From Torreya grandis (taxonomy: Eukaryota; Streptophyta; Pinopsida; Cupressales; Taxaceae), in the NCBI GenBank assembly GCA_037957365.1, contig JARHVA010004227.1:1202001-1266000 (forward strand): 64,000 nucleotides of DNA, written 5' to 3'. How positions within the stretch are numbered: position 1 is the first letter of the stretch; each line of letters begins with the position of its first letter. A program made the position numbers and the translations under genes. Positions 36,336 to 47,059 of this stretch are shown here, piece by piece. The notes under the pieces are model-generated. The model ran no database searches, was not told the DNA's origin, and saw only the letters and a program-made list of their open reading frames with translations.

Positions 36336-36744
36336 GGCCCTTTTAACTTAAATGTGGTGAGAAAGATGAATATCCTTAGGCATAATGGTGACCCTCTTTG
36401 TATGTATGGTGCACATATTGTTCTCCTCAAAATAATCCCACCAAGTATGATTCCACCACTTCCTGCAAGGCATACATGATAGAGTTATGGAAGTGTAGAT
36501 CTGTCTTAACAGTCTCAAGCAATATTAGTCACAAACCACTAAAAAGGCAACTTACTTAAGATAAATTGAGTGTTATTTTGGTAGTCATAAATTATATAAA
36601 GGTAAATAGTGTGGCCCTAAAGTGATGGAGTTTATTCACTCTGCCTATAGCAGAAACACTCTTCCTGGCCACATCGATTTCCAGTTTTTTGTGAGGAGCC
36701 TTTTCTTTGGTAGGTTTCCATGTTGTCTGCTTTGTGTGAGCCAT
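36336..36744 (-). pseudogene. Histone H3 pseudogene, full length, intronless
   Basis: On minus from ATG at 36,744 the frame reads MAHTKQTTWKPTKEKAPHKK, ARKSV and HHFR, the H3 tail and alpha-N region. Past a 1-nt deletion, YQNNTQF and SKLPF match YQKSTELLIRKLPF. After a shift, VKTDLHFHNS and ALQEVVESYLVGLF match KTDLRFQSS and ALQEAAEAYLVGLF. After one more inserted base the end reads CTIHTKRVTIMPKDIHLSHH. The whole 136-codon gene is covered in 409 bp with three frameshifts (-1, +1, +1) and several stops, and no intron. Many Arg codons have become His or Trp, as expected from CpG decay. Ala31, Phe41 and Ser87 equivalents indicate a plant H3.1-type parent, whose genes are normally intronless. 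It could be a dead gene copy or a retrocopy; no A-tail is visible. Confidence 0.92.
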
Positions 36745-37839
36745 CTCGTTTGTATATAACCTCAACCAATTAATATTAAAAATTTATAATCATAGTTACA
36801 TCTAAATGTAATTATGAATTAAGGTGATGGGATTAATTTATCCTAAACTTCTTAACAATATAGAATTTTTTCATCATTTCATTTGAATTTGTTAGGTTGT
36901 CCAAACCATCATGAGGCAAAAAATTTCCTCCCTTCGATCATGTTCCCTTATTAATATACAATAACACCTCTAACTCAATATAGACCATGTAACATAGCAT
37001 TGAAGTGTTTACTTTAGGCACTGCTAAACTTTTTGACTATTTATGTTTTCTCTAACAAAAAAATGTTTATGTTTATGAAATGTTGTCATGAAAAGAAACA
37101 TTATGGCATTGACATGAATGAAATTGGATGTCTTTAAAATTATTAAAATTATCTTAAATACATCTATATGAACTACACTGAGAGATATCAATTTCAAGGT
37201 TTTTATCTTCATTTTTTTATAAACCACAATTATTAATAGTTTCATTAGTTTTTCTATCAATTTATCAATGTATGGTGATAAATGACATCAATTAAACTAT
37301 ACTATTATGTAAATTTTGGATAAAAATTACAAAAAAGGCTCCAAACTCTAAGGTATGGCGATGTTACAATTTTCAATTGACTTATCCAAAGTAAAACTAA
37401 AAAACTTATAAGTGATGGTAAAATGGATGTTAGATTTAATGTTTAAATTACACTACTTTCAATAAAATGGATATCAGGATATCAAATTTAAGGTCAAACA
37501 TAATTATTAACATGTTCATGCTATTACATCCCACCCCATGTTGTCATTGTATAAATCCTATTGGCATAAAAGTGGATTAAAGTGGGAAATTATTTCTATG
37601 TTTTGTATCAAAATAAAATAAATTTTGAATTTATAATTAAAAATGTAAAAATGAAACAACCACAAAAAATAAATTCTAAGGATAACATATTTTAGATAAC
37701 ATGGATCCGAAAATAATTTTCACCATCATTGAGCATTTGAAAGGCTTGCACATCTAGAACCTCATGACCAAAGATATTAACATCATATGACATCTTTATG
37801 GAATATGGGAAAAGAAAAAAATTGAAATTATAGACAAAC
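36745..37839. other. Unassigned AT-rich stretch between H3 pseudogene and LINE relic
   Basis: No clear coding. A minus open frame at 37,024-37,260 is Lys/Ile/Phe-rich and looks like chance in AT-rich DNA. The LINE body may extend into the right end but is not readable. Confidence 0.5.
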
Positions 37840-38071
37840 CCCTAGATATTCCCTCTTCCCATGGCTAACTTGACTTAGTTGAATAATCTACAAATTTTTC
37901 AAGGATTACTTCAATGACAAAACTAATAGATGGAAAATTGTGAAAACTCCCTATTGTCCAAGAAGAAAATAAATCACGTTTAACCATCCTTATATCATTT
38001 CATATCTCCAATTATGTGAACAAACTAGTTTGGATGGGATCTAAGACTAGTAACTACAAAGTAGATGATGG
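37840..38071 (+). pseudogene. LINE (non-LTR retrotransposon) ORF2 relic, left fragment
   Basis: The plus-strand reading ends NYVNKLVWMGSKTSNYKVDD at the chromovirus insertion, preceded by KLPIVQEENKSRLTI. This is the region just before the RT-associated zinc-binding domain of plant LINE ORF2 (DKLxWxxSxxGxYSVKxGY). The reading continues at 59,361 on the other side of the chromovirus. Confidence 0.7.
38067..38071 (+). repeat. Target-site duplication of chromovirus, left copy (GATGG)
   Basis: GATGG left of the LTR against TATGG at 59,360-59,364; four of five bases match. Joining the flanks restores the LINE frame (KVDDG to DKVIFP). Confidence 0.6.
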
Positions 38072-38375
38072 TGTTAGGATATTTATTTATAATAACAAAA
38101 ATAGCATTCAAATATAATCCACTTCAAGGGGGAAACCTCCAATAATTAGAATAAATTAGGAAATGAATTCAATAATGAAACTTATGATGATTATGGACAG
38201 CCATGATCCACCATATATATACCTATAATTGGGAAGATTCACACCCATAATAGTGAAGGGTCACACCCATTCATTCCAATTATGTCAACCTAACTATTAA
38301 GAATTAATAAATGAAAGATAAAGGTTATGATGTCCATTACATAACCTTAGTACTCATAAGGTTAGGGGTCTAACA
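38072..38375 (-). repeat. 3' LTR of chromovirus
   Basis: 304 bp, TGTTAGGATA...GTCTAACA on +, with terminal TG and CA. It aligns end to end with 59,046-59,359, sharing CCACTTCAAGGGGGAA and CATAAGGTTAGGGG. It has a gap of about 9 bp relative to the 5' copy near 38,190-38,205. Confidence 0.95.
38211..38221 (-). promoter_or_regulatory. TATA box in chromovirus 3' LTR
   Basis: TATATATATGG on minus, also present in the 5' LTR. Confidence 0.5.
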
Positions 38376-38390
38376 TGCCCTTCCCCTTTA
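38376..38390 (-). promoter_or_regulatory. Polypurine tract of chromovirus
   Basis: TAAAGGGGAAGGGCA on minus ends exactly at the 3' LTR start TGTTAGAC. This is the plus-strand DNA priming site. Confidence 0.85.
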
Positions 38391-38391
38391 A

Positions 38392-38430
38392 AAATTATTG
38401 CTCTCAATTCTTAACAACTAATGATTTTCT
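38392..38430 (-). pseudogene. pol: Chromodomain, terminal residues (continuation of 54,277-54,565)
   Basis: Beyond the nested element the minus frame reads NHXLLRIESNNF (X marks a stop), then the polypurine tract. It fits the HPxLxxFEDKxxF end of plant chromovirus pol and continues FMQE from 54,277 on. Confidence 0.75.
38426..38430 (+). repeat. Target-site duplication of Tat-like element, left copy (TTTCT)
   Basis: TTTCT left of the LTR against GTTCT at 54,277-54,281, four of five bases. The chromodomain reading joins across it. Confidence 0.65.
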
Positions 38431-39606
38431 TGTGATCTAGGAATTTGAGTCAAGAGAGGATGGTTAGTATGGTGTTAGTTTCAAAATGAAAGAAACACAC
38501 TAATAACATAACATATCTAGGCCTAGACACTAGGGAGAGATTAGTTAACAAAAAAAAAAGACAAATACAACTAAAAAGTAAGGAATAAAACACAAGAATT
38601 CTTTCACCTTCCTTGGATGCTCCAAATGCCTTTGTAGTAGTGGCTTACTTGGTTTTATGCTCATGAAGTCCTCAGTAATGGAAGCTTGGCTACCTCCATC
38701 TCTCCTTGGCACTTTGTTTTTTTGGCTTGGCTTGGATTGAAATCAATTTGGAATGGTAACACTAATTTATTGAAGCATTTAGAACCATTTATGCATTATA
38801 ACTTTGCATAATCAAGACTTAAAAATGATGTTCATGGCCTCTCTATTTATAGATTTTTGAGAATGTCTAGAATCAACCTGAACCATCCATCCTGAGATTG
38901 AGATGTGGGGTTGAGGATTAATTCAATTTTTATAATTAATTTTTTAATTATCCTCATCATGAAATTATAAGAAGGGTAAATTAAGAGGCATGGAGGGCAT
39001 CATGGAAGGCAAGGGCATGAATCCTGATATTTATGGCATTTATGGCCTATGGATGTCTTCCCAAGAAATGAGATCACCTGATGATGAAAATATTCAATAT
39101 TCATTTCCAAGAAAAATTATTCAACAATTTTCCATGGAATTATTGATTAGGTCTTGATTTGGGTTGATTAGCTCTTAAGCATGTTTAATCACTTTGTGCA
39201 CAAATTACTCAACTTGATCAAAATGCCTTGTTATTAGTCCAAAATTTGAATGGATTGGAATTAGAAGGAAATGTAAAATGCATTGGATCCATTATACTAT
39301 TTAGGATGCTATCAAAAACAAATAATGAAGGCACGTGTCTCATGTAAGAGATTTAATAGGAAAGAGCAATCCAGAGCATTGATGTGCAAAAATGGCATTT
39401 TAACTCGAAATAAACTGATCAAAGTTAGCTGGCCCATAAATTACATTACCCCATATAGGGATACCTTGGCCAAAATTGGCACTTAAATATGTTAGTTTCA
39501 CACCATTTAGCATGTTTTAGTGTTTTTAGGCCAAATTGTGTATTTTAAGTGGAAATTAGTGAAAAACCTGATTGGAGGTTATCGATGGCCAGATTTAGTG
39601 TCTACA
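38431..39606 (-). repeat. 3' LTR of Tat-like element
   Basis: 1,176 bp from TGTGATCTAGGAATTTGAGT to a terminal TCTACA on +, near-identical over long runs to 53,077-54,276. Shared blocks include CCTTCCTTGGATGCTCCAAATG and CATGTAAGAGATTT. Confidence 0.95.
38843..38851 (-). promoter_or_regulatory. TATA box in 3' LTR of Tat-like element
   Basis: TATAAATAG on minus, kept at 53,500-53,508 in the 5' LTR. Confidence 0.7.
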
Positions 39607-39874
39607 ATTTGACCCTATTTTGAAAGGCATTGCAAGCTATAAACATAGTAATGCCTTCTCACAGAATGTAAAGGTATTGTATGCCTACAATTTCAATGAT
39701 GATAAACTAACTATGATGCCCCCTCGAAGGAACGGTTGACACAAGTAAGTCGACAAACGGTCCCTCAAAAAAAAAGAAGCAAAATGAGGGGACCAAATAT
39801 AGGAAAAATGATGGGATGAAAACACAATGATATTGAAAAAGTAGTCAAAACCATTGATAATTCAAGTGGAATGG

Positions 39875-41550
39875 TGTACAATGGTTTTCCCAAAGGTGGT
39901 TATAAGCATTGTACCCTAATAGTGGCAATGTGGTATGATAACACAATGATTTGCCCAAAGGTGGTTATAATCATTGAGAAGATAGAGCTGCCCCAGTTAG
40001 GATAGACAAATAAGATAATAACATGCCCCTATATAGGTATAAAAATTAAAGTGGTGATAACATAATAATTTACCCAAAGGTGATTATAATCATTGAGAAA
40101 TGTAGGTGGGATGGCGTGTAATGATTTGCTCATAGGTAGTTATAATCATTAGACCCTAATTATGGAAAACATGATAAACTTGGTCAAGGATGATGATAAA
40201 TTAACATAGAGGGTAATGATGAATTGAAAAAACCTAGTAATAGGGAGATGCTCATTCAAACTAATAAAGGTTAAATTTTTTTCATGTTTAATTACTCTAT
40301 TTGGGATATGATTAGAATGGAATCATGATGTCAATGCCAAAGAGATGCTACCATTGCTGAATAGACTTCTTAAAGCTGAGGTTTGTTGTAGCACATATCG
40401 GTAGGCATCATGATATAACACCATGAAGACTTAGCTAAAATATTCATGAGGAATGACTCCCGTAATCTAATACTCAATAGAAAATAATGCACCAATGATA
40501 GAAAACATGATGACAATGTAAACATATAAATATGGATGGATTAAAGTATAAGTGTGGGTAAAGAATAACCTAATGAACACACATAAACCAAATCAAGTCA
40601 ATATTGTTGAAATCAAAAAAATAAGTAGACACACAAACAAAATAAGCAGAAACAAAAAATGCAATAGAAACCATACGAATATTGCCCCTAAAAAGTAGGT
40701 GACAACTTAACAAATGAATAAAATGAGGGAATAGAAGAAAAGAAAGGGGGTGGCTGAGCTATCTCCATATGCACTAGGCAAGTGGATGCTACCTACATAT
40801 TTCCATGGATGTAATATCTAATAAAAAAACTTTAAGCCAAATATAGTTCTCCCAGGGAATGGGAAGAATGTGATAATTGATGAAAACAAATAGAATGGAT
40901 GTTATAGAAGAAGAGAAATGGTCTTGCAAAATGGCGAGTGCATGAAATAAAATGCCAAAAAGGATGGGGAAACTAAATGACACGTGTTTTAATTGTAACT
41001 TAGTAAGGGTTCCTAGAATCTTTAAGGCAAAGAAGTGGTCAATGTTTTTGTTCTTTTCTAATGATTTTTCAAATGTTTTTAGAATTGTTTTAGAGTGGCT
41101 CAACTTGATCAAGAATGATGAGACACTAAATGGTTCTAGCTCACAAAATGGCAAGAGCATTTAAACTAAGGTTGCTCATAAAATGGTGAGAGTGTGGCTT
41201 AGGTTTCTCACAAAATAGTGAAAGTATGGCTTAGGTTGCTCACAAAAAGGTGAGAGAATGGTGGAGAAGGGTGACTGAGTTGACCTAAACAAGTATTGAG
41301 CACTACCTACATAGTCTTTGAGTAGGATCTCAAGTCACTGTAGTTCTACCTTTATAGTGAAGGAATTTGACTAGTGTACTATTCAATTCAAAAAAAATAG
41401 GAATAATTGGTAAAAAGGCACAACATGTTATAAGAAGTGGAAAGTTGGTACATCAAGGATTAATGTTGCCCCTAGTTTGCCCATAGGTGGTTATAACCCA
41501 AACACAACAACGTAGATCAATGGTAATAATTTGCCTAAAGGTGGTAATAA
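39875..41550. repeat. Dispersed hairpin motif around CCAAAGGTGGTTATAATC
   Basis: Six copies of a 34-bp motif at about 39,878, 39,948, 40,067, 40,117, 41,472 and 41,526. The best copy reads AATGATTTGCCCAAAGGTGG then TTATAATCATT, whose ends (AATGATT / AATCATT) are complementary and could pair as a short hairpin. Spacing is irregular. Confidence 0.7.
41137..41264. repeat. 32-bp tandem repeat, four copies
   Basis: Units start near 41,138, 41,171, 41,203 and 41,235, each like GTTGCTCACAAAATGGTGAG plus a GTGTGGCTTAG tail. The last three have an exact 32-bp period; the first is more diverged. CTCAC...GTGAG within each unit is self-complementary. Confidence 0.8.
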
Positions 41551-41871
41551 TTAGTAGCAAGACTGGTGATAAGAAAATAATAAAAAATGAAGGATGCAAC
41601 TATTGAAACTTCTATCACACTATTCCACAATATGATCTTTATCTAAATTACTTGAACCAATTGATGAATTGATCAGATACCTCGATGTTGAAAATGTGTA
41701 ATGAATAGAAAAAACTAAGTTCAAATAGGTTAGGCTTTATAACACATTGGGTTGATAGGTTGGAAGCAAAAATTGGATACAACAAAGAGGACAAATAAGG
41801 ATGGTATTTGTACAAAGAAGAATAGTGATAAAATGGCATAACCAAAATAGTCCTTATAGACAATACACCCT

Positions 41872-43166
41872 AGCACTCAAGCATAGTACTACTTGAGATG
41901 AATAATATTCATCAGCTCTAAAAGTTCCTCTCCATCTGGTGTGGTGAGCTTGTATGCCTCTAATCCATAATCTACAATGATGATAAAAGGCCCTATCCAG
42001 TTTGGTTTGAATTTCCCTTTATGCTTCTTTTTAGCCATGGTATTATTTTATTTTTATTTAAGAACAAGATCACTAAGTTCAAATATTATATACTTAACAT
42101 GCTGATTATAGTGGGATTTGAGTTGATTTTGATATGTTTGAAGATTATTGAGTGCATTTATGCATTTCTCATCAAGTAGGTCTAGCTCTTGTATATGAGC
42201 TACTCGATAGTCATGAGCATCTAGGACATGCTTGAAAGAGATGCATAGTGAAGGTAATTCAATCTCAATGGAAAGGATGGATTCAATACCATAAAAAAGT
42301 GTGTATAGAGTGGCCCCTATGGGGGTATGATGATTGGTATGATATGCCCAAAAGATTAGGGAATATCTGTAAGTGCCAATCACGATCAACATCATTGACA
42401 ATCTTTTTGAGAATATTGACAATGGTTTTGTTAGATGCCTCAACTTGGCCATTACCTTGAGAGTAATATGTTGTAGAAAAATGTTGTGTGATGTTGTATT
42501 CAGTACATAACCGGTCTTCATCCTTATTCTTGAACGATCCTCTATTATTAAATATAATGTCATAGGGGATACCATAGTGACAAATGAGATGGTTGAAAAT
42601 GAATTTGAAAATTTGCTTTCTAGTCATGTGAGGGGTATAACTTATACCCACTTAGTGAAATACTCGATAATGATAAGGATATAATTATGGCTATCAGATG
42701 AAGTGGGGTTAATCTTCCCAATGAGATTGAGTCCCCATGTAGAAAATATCTATGGTGTCAACATTGATTTTAGATTTTTTACTGGGGCATGAATCAGAGT
42801 AGCATGTCATTGATATTTATCACACTTTTTTACATATGTAGTGGTATCTACATCCATTATGGTCCAATAATAATTAGTACGCAAAATATTTTTGGATAGG
42901 ACTACCCCACTAGAATAATCTCCACATAATCCTTCATAAACTTCTCTTAATGCTAGCATAGAATCTATCAAAGTTAAACAACGAAGCAGAGTTCCATCAA
43001 AACTGTGACAGTAAAGGGTGGATCCAAGTAGAGTATAACAAGTATAATAATGAACAAAGGCTTTGGTTTGTTTTTGAGATAGGTTAGGTGGTATAAATTG
43101 GTCATGAAGGTAGTTGTAAAGGTCTGAGTAAAAGATAAAATTAGGACCAATAATATCACAAATCAT
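41872..43166 (-). pseudogene. pol: Integrase of Tat-like element
   Basis: The zinc part reads REVYEGLCGDYSSG...NYYW...KKCDKYQ (43,000-42,810). The family H-H-C-C has become Tyr-Tyr-Cys-Tyr, so zinc binding is lost. The catalytic core has HYGIPYDIIFNNRGSF, where the D of the usual TDNG is Asn, and STTYYSQGNGQVEASNKT with the catalytic Glu kept (42,500-42,440). A frameshift moves the reading to a frame with ATLYTLFYGIESILSIEIEL and LLDEKCINALNNLQTYQNQL. The C-terminal module ends TPDGEELLELMNIIHLK near 41,890, typical for Tat integrase, without a chromodomain. Confidence 0.9.
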
Positions 43167-43254
43167 AGCAACGGTTGAAGGTTCATGAGTTGGTGCTAAT
43201 AAATTCTTGACGAGGAATTGACACTCTCTATCTTTATTTGTTTGTCAAATTAGA

Positions 43255-43630
43255 GATTCAATAATGGCCATGGCATCTTCAGTTCTATTACTAGCCCTTG
43301 GTATGTGCTCAAACTAAATATTGATAATTTATTGCTTAAGAGTGTCGATCATGGCTTTATATGGAACCAGCTTGTCATCTTTGGTTTGAAAATGATCTGT
43401 GACTTGATTGATGATTAATTGAGAATCACCATAAACTTGGAGATGAGATATATTCTAATTCACTACTTATTGAAGTCCTAAAACAAGTGCTTCATACTCA
43501 ACCATATTGTTTGTACAAGGAAAGCTTATTCTGAATGATTTAGGGATTAGATCCCCCTATGGTGTAGTAAACAATAGGGCTACCCCCGATCCATGTGCAG
43601 TAAATGAACCATCAAAATATAGTTTCTAGG
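43255..43630 (-). pseudogene. pol: Second, archaeal-type RNase H (aRNH) of Tat-like element
   Basis: LYFDGSFTAHGSGVALLF (43,620-43,560) holds the first catalytic Asp. NMVEYEALVLGLQ (43,510-43,475) holds the Glu, VYGDSQLIINQV (43,440-43,405) the second Asp, and IPRASNRTEDAMA (43,305-43,267) the last Asp. All four acidic catalytic positions of an RVT_3-type RNase H are therefore kept, with only a few stops. It lies between the ordinary RNase H and integrase, the position known for Tat-lineage elements. Confidence 0.88.
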
Positions 43631-43631
43631 G

Positions 43632-44399
43632 CTACTCCTCAAGGGGTGTGTCAATGATGGTCATGATGGATTCATCAGGAAATTGAAACATGAGTGGTTG
43701 TGTGCCTATGAGAGGTACTTCAGCAAGTTGATCTATCGAAACTTGTCCCTTGATTGCCTCTTGATTGACATACTCTATGTCAAACTCACTGAGAAGCATA
43801 ATCCATTTAACTATTATACCTTGTAAAGTTATTTTATATAGTAGATAATTGAGTGAATTTACTTTTGAAATGACTATGGTCTTATTATTCAACATGTAAT
43901 GGCATAGTTTCTGAGCTGTGAAGACCATAGCTAGACAAGCTTTTTCAATAGGTGCATAGTTATGTTCATATGTAACCAAGGTACAACTTAGGTAGTATAC
44001 AACATGATCTTTTATATTATCATTGTGTTGAGCCAAGAGTGCCCATAGATCATGGTCGATAGCTGATAGGTATAACAAGAATGGATTTCCTAGAATAAGA
44101 AGTATTAGAATAGGTGGATTAATAAGATAGTCTTTGAGTTGTTGAAATGCTATTTGGTAGTGATCATCCCAGTGAAATGCAACTCCCTTCTTCAAAAGGT
44201 GTGTAAATGGATGGCACTTGTTTGCTAACTGAGAGATGAAGCACCAGATAGACTGGATCTTACCTTGGAAACTATGGAGTTGCTTTAAATTAGTTAATGG
44301 TGACATCCTAGTTATAACAAGGACTTTAGCCAAATCAAATTCAATACCTCTATGAGACATGATAAAACTAAATAATTTACCTAAAGTTACACTAAACAC
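43632..44399 (-). pseudogene. pol: RT connection plus first RNase H of Tat-like element (255 open codons)
   Basis: The longest open frame in the window. The first part (about residues 15-75) reads MSHRGIEFDLAKVLVITRM and LHSFQGKIQSIWCFISQLAN, the thumb/connection with GIxxDxxKxxAIxxM and LxGxxxxLxRFIxxxA. RNase H follows, with YLSAIDHDLWALLAQHND, VYYLSCTLVTYEHNYAPIEK and CLAMVFTAQKLCHYML. The motif order matches gypsy RNase H, though the first catalytic Asp position reads Ala-Ile-Asp-His. It ends DTPLEE just before aRNH. It has no start context of its own and is part of pol. Confidence 0.9.
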
Positions 44400-45085
44400 A
44401 CATTTCTTTGGATTGAGTCTGACTTTGTACTCCTATAATATTTCAAATATCTTACGCAACACTATTGGATGGTCGGCCCTAGTTTTGGATTTTCTTAAAT
44501 ATGTCATCAACATAGTCTTCAGCAATGTCATGCATCATATCATGGAATATGATAGTCATGGCCCTTTGATATGTAGCTCCAGCATTCTTAAGGCCAAATG
44601 GCATTACTTGATAACAAAATGTTCCCCATTAAATGGTGAATGCTATTTTATGTTGGTCTTTTGGTGCTATTCTGATCTGGTTGTATCCTGAAAAGCCATC
44701 TATGAGTGAAAGCATTTCATAACCGATCATGGAGTCAATGATCATGTTGATATTAGGCAAGGGAAAATCATCCTTAGGACAAACTTTGTTGATGTCTCAA
44801 AAATTAGTATAAATTTTGATCCCTTTAGGCTTTTTACAAACATGTACTACATTAGAGATCCATTCTGAGTATTCAATGGATCATATACATCCTACTTCTA
44901 AGAGTTTTTCCAAATCTTTCTTTACTAATATATAAATGCAAGGATGCATCTTACGTAACCTTTGTTTTAACAATTTGGCATTAGGATTAACCACAAGGTG
45001 GTGCAGTACCAAGGCGTGGTCAAAACCTGGCATGTCAAAATAGGCCCATACAAAGATATCTATAAATTATCTTAATAGAGCTGTA
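44400..45085 (-). pseudogene. pol: Reverse transcriptase of Tat-like element
   Basis: DMPGFDHALVLHHLVVNP (45,035-44,985), then QRLRKMHP, then EVGCI and SEWISNVV. DDFPLPNINMIIDSMIGYEM and LIDGFSGYNQIRIAPKDQHK (44,790-44,680) follow, then VMPFGLKNAGATYQRAM and IAEDYVDDI with the catalytic YVDD intact (44,500-44,525). The palm is the best-kept part of the pol gene. Stops and at least two shifts are present. Confidence 0.92.
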
Positions 45086-45729
45086 AAGATGTCATGTTCC
45101 TCCTCAGTGAGGGACACACCTAGTTTTATCCATTTTAGGTCTAATAGAGTCCCATGTATCTTTGACTAGAAGGGTCAAACCATCTTCTAGGATATTAGGT
45201 AATGACTTAAACTATTGGATTATGTCAAGGTCCTTCATTAGGACTTGTTCTTCAACTTCTCCTAAGCATGATGAATCTGAGTCCCCTAATTGGAGATTTG
45301 GCTATGTGACAAAAATAGTAATTTTTTTTGGAAGAATTTGATCAAATACGTGTTGTTTCTCAAGGCTTAATTCATATCCACTAACAAGTTCATCGTTGGT
45401 GGTTTCATGGTCTAAATTCAAATAAGAATGAACACCCCCATCTAATGGTGCCTAAAATAGGTTTTCAACACTAGACTGACCTTTATCTTTACTATTTCCT
45501 TGGTCCAAAAGTGACTCAAAGAGGTTTTCACTTTGGGGCCTCAATGTTTCTCTTATTTTTTTTGGCTAAGGGTGTTCACTCACTCTCCAAAATAGGCTAC
45601 AAGATCCAATGTGATTGAGAATCCTAATTTGTGATCTCCCAATGGAACGTTGTCTCTTAGGCCTAATAAATCATAGAATGCCTCATCATTTTGGAACTCA
45701 TCAATTGACAGACTAGATCCTTGTTAGTT

Positions 45730-46060
45730 CTAATCTATCAGTTGGGGATAATATAATGGCAATGGATTGTGATGAATGGCTAGGGTAAGGGTACAAATGG
45801 CATTGTTATAAAACAAGTTGGTTTCATCTAGGTTATCAAAGGTGAAGCTATGATTAGACTCTGCTTCACTGTCGACATCATCATCACTAGTCACTAGTGA
45901 TGGAGTTTGAATAAGATATGTGGGGTCACCTCCAAGTAGTTTAAATCCAAGTCCATAAGGTCTTCCATACTTAGTCATGAAAATTGGCTCGATGGTTCCT
46001 TTTTTATTCAGTCTAAGGCTTCTTCCTTCATAATTGTGATGTTCCATAATCCTATTGGGA
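45730..46060 (-). pseudogene. G-patch-like linker between protease and RT
   Basis: The 105-codon open frame includes HHNYEGRSLRLNKKGTIEPI, aligning with the G-patch found in many Tat/Athila-type pol linkers (GYxxGxGLGxxxxGxxEPI). The Gly positions are largely lost. An acidic stretch DDDVDSEAESN follows. Confidence 0.55.
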
Positions 46061-46421
46061 ATATGATACTTTGCATTTTTATAACAATCATCTTGGTTGT
46101 CATTGTATAACCATGATTCATCCCCTTCAAGAGGGTTAGGTCCTAGGGTAGATGATGGTATAAATGTAATAGGTCCCTTATCTCTGTACTTTTGTTACCA
46201 ATGCATATGTGGGGTGACTTTAGGTTGCCTAAAGGTTTTTAGATTCTGAGGAAGATTAGAAATATGAAATATATCATGGGTCACATAATCACTTGGTCGA
46301 TTATCTAAAATGGTGAAATGATTAGAAGCTTCAGGAGGTGGCATGTAGGAAAGATAATCCAAGGTATTAGGATCTATGCAATTATCTGGTGAAGGATCAA
46401 AAGTATAGCCTTTCCTTTATC

Positions 46422-47048
46422 CTACTTGGAATTGGGATTCATGTCATATTGATAATTGTAGCTTTGAAATTTGGCCTCAAGATGCTTGCAGTGTTCATAT
46501 GGGTGTAAATCTCCTAGAATATTCACTTCCATCCCTAAGTGGGAAAACTTGATACATTGGTGCAACGTTGATTGGACTACACGAATCTCATCTAACCAAG
46601 GCCTACTTAGAAGCATATTTTATGATAACTCAAGATCAAGAACATGGAAAAGTGTATCATGGGTCAAAGGCCCAATGATAACTGGCAAACTAATGGTGCC
46701 TTATGATTCTCTTTCCTAATTATCATAGGCTTTGATGGTTATTATTTCTAGCTAAAGATCTGCCATTGTGTACCCAAGAAGCTTGATGAGCTTTAGAGAT
46801 ACTATGTTGAGGCCAGATCCATTGTCAATAAGGACACATTTCACTTTATGCATTCTTATATAAAATTCTATGTATAATGGATTACTATGGAGTGGGCCAA
46901 GGGAAGACATGTCACTTTGGTTGAATGTGACTTGTTGGGTTAGAGCTAGGTGTCCAACCAAAGCTTGAAATTTATGAAGGGATATGTCACTAGCAATAGT
47001 GGATTGGGTCAAAAACTCATTCAATATGTTTTTTTGGATTATTGACAT
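46422..47048 (-). pseudogene. pro: Aspartic protease of Tat-like element
   Basis: The open frame 47,048-46,752 has YIEFYIRMHKVKCVLIDNGS then LNIVSLKLIKLLGY, with the active-site motif in the D-N-G-S form usual for this lineage. After a break, 46,616-46,422 gives MLLSRPWLDEIRVVQSTLHQ and CIKFSHLGMEVNILGD, the LLGRPW block with Gly to Ser. A decayed retropepsin between gag and the pol linker. Confidence 0.87.
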
Positions 47049-47059
47049 TCACAACAAAT

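Larger units (their letters stand above)
39607..41870 (-). other. 3' non-coding region of Tat-like element, repeat-rich
   Basis: Between integrase and 3' LTR. It holds a family of hairpin motifs (39,875-41,550) and a 32-bp tandem array (41,137-41,264). A 123-codon minus frame at 40,789-41,160 overlaps the array and has no recognisable domain, so I do not call it a gene. No strong polypurine tract adjoins the LTR. Confidence 0.6.

Noticed and set aside
36541..36600. Intron in the H3 pseudogene
   Set aside because: H3 codons can be followed through this stretch with single-base indels, leaving no room for an intron.
39875..40150. Spaced repeats as a CRISPR-like array
   Set aside because: Spacing is irregular, copies are diverged, and the context is a plant retrotransposon.
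40789..41160. 123-codon minus frame as a gene
   Set aside because: No domain, overlaps a tandem repeat, and lies in the 3' non-coding part of the retrotransposon.
43632..44399. 255-codon open frame as a host gene
   Set aside because: It reads as RT connection and RNase H of the Tat-like element and runs straight into the next pol domain.
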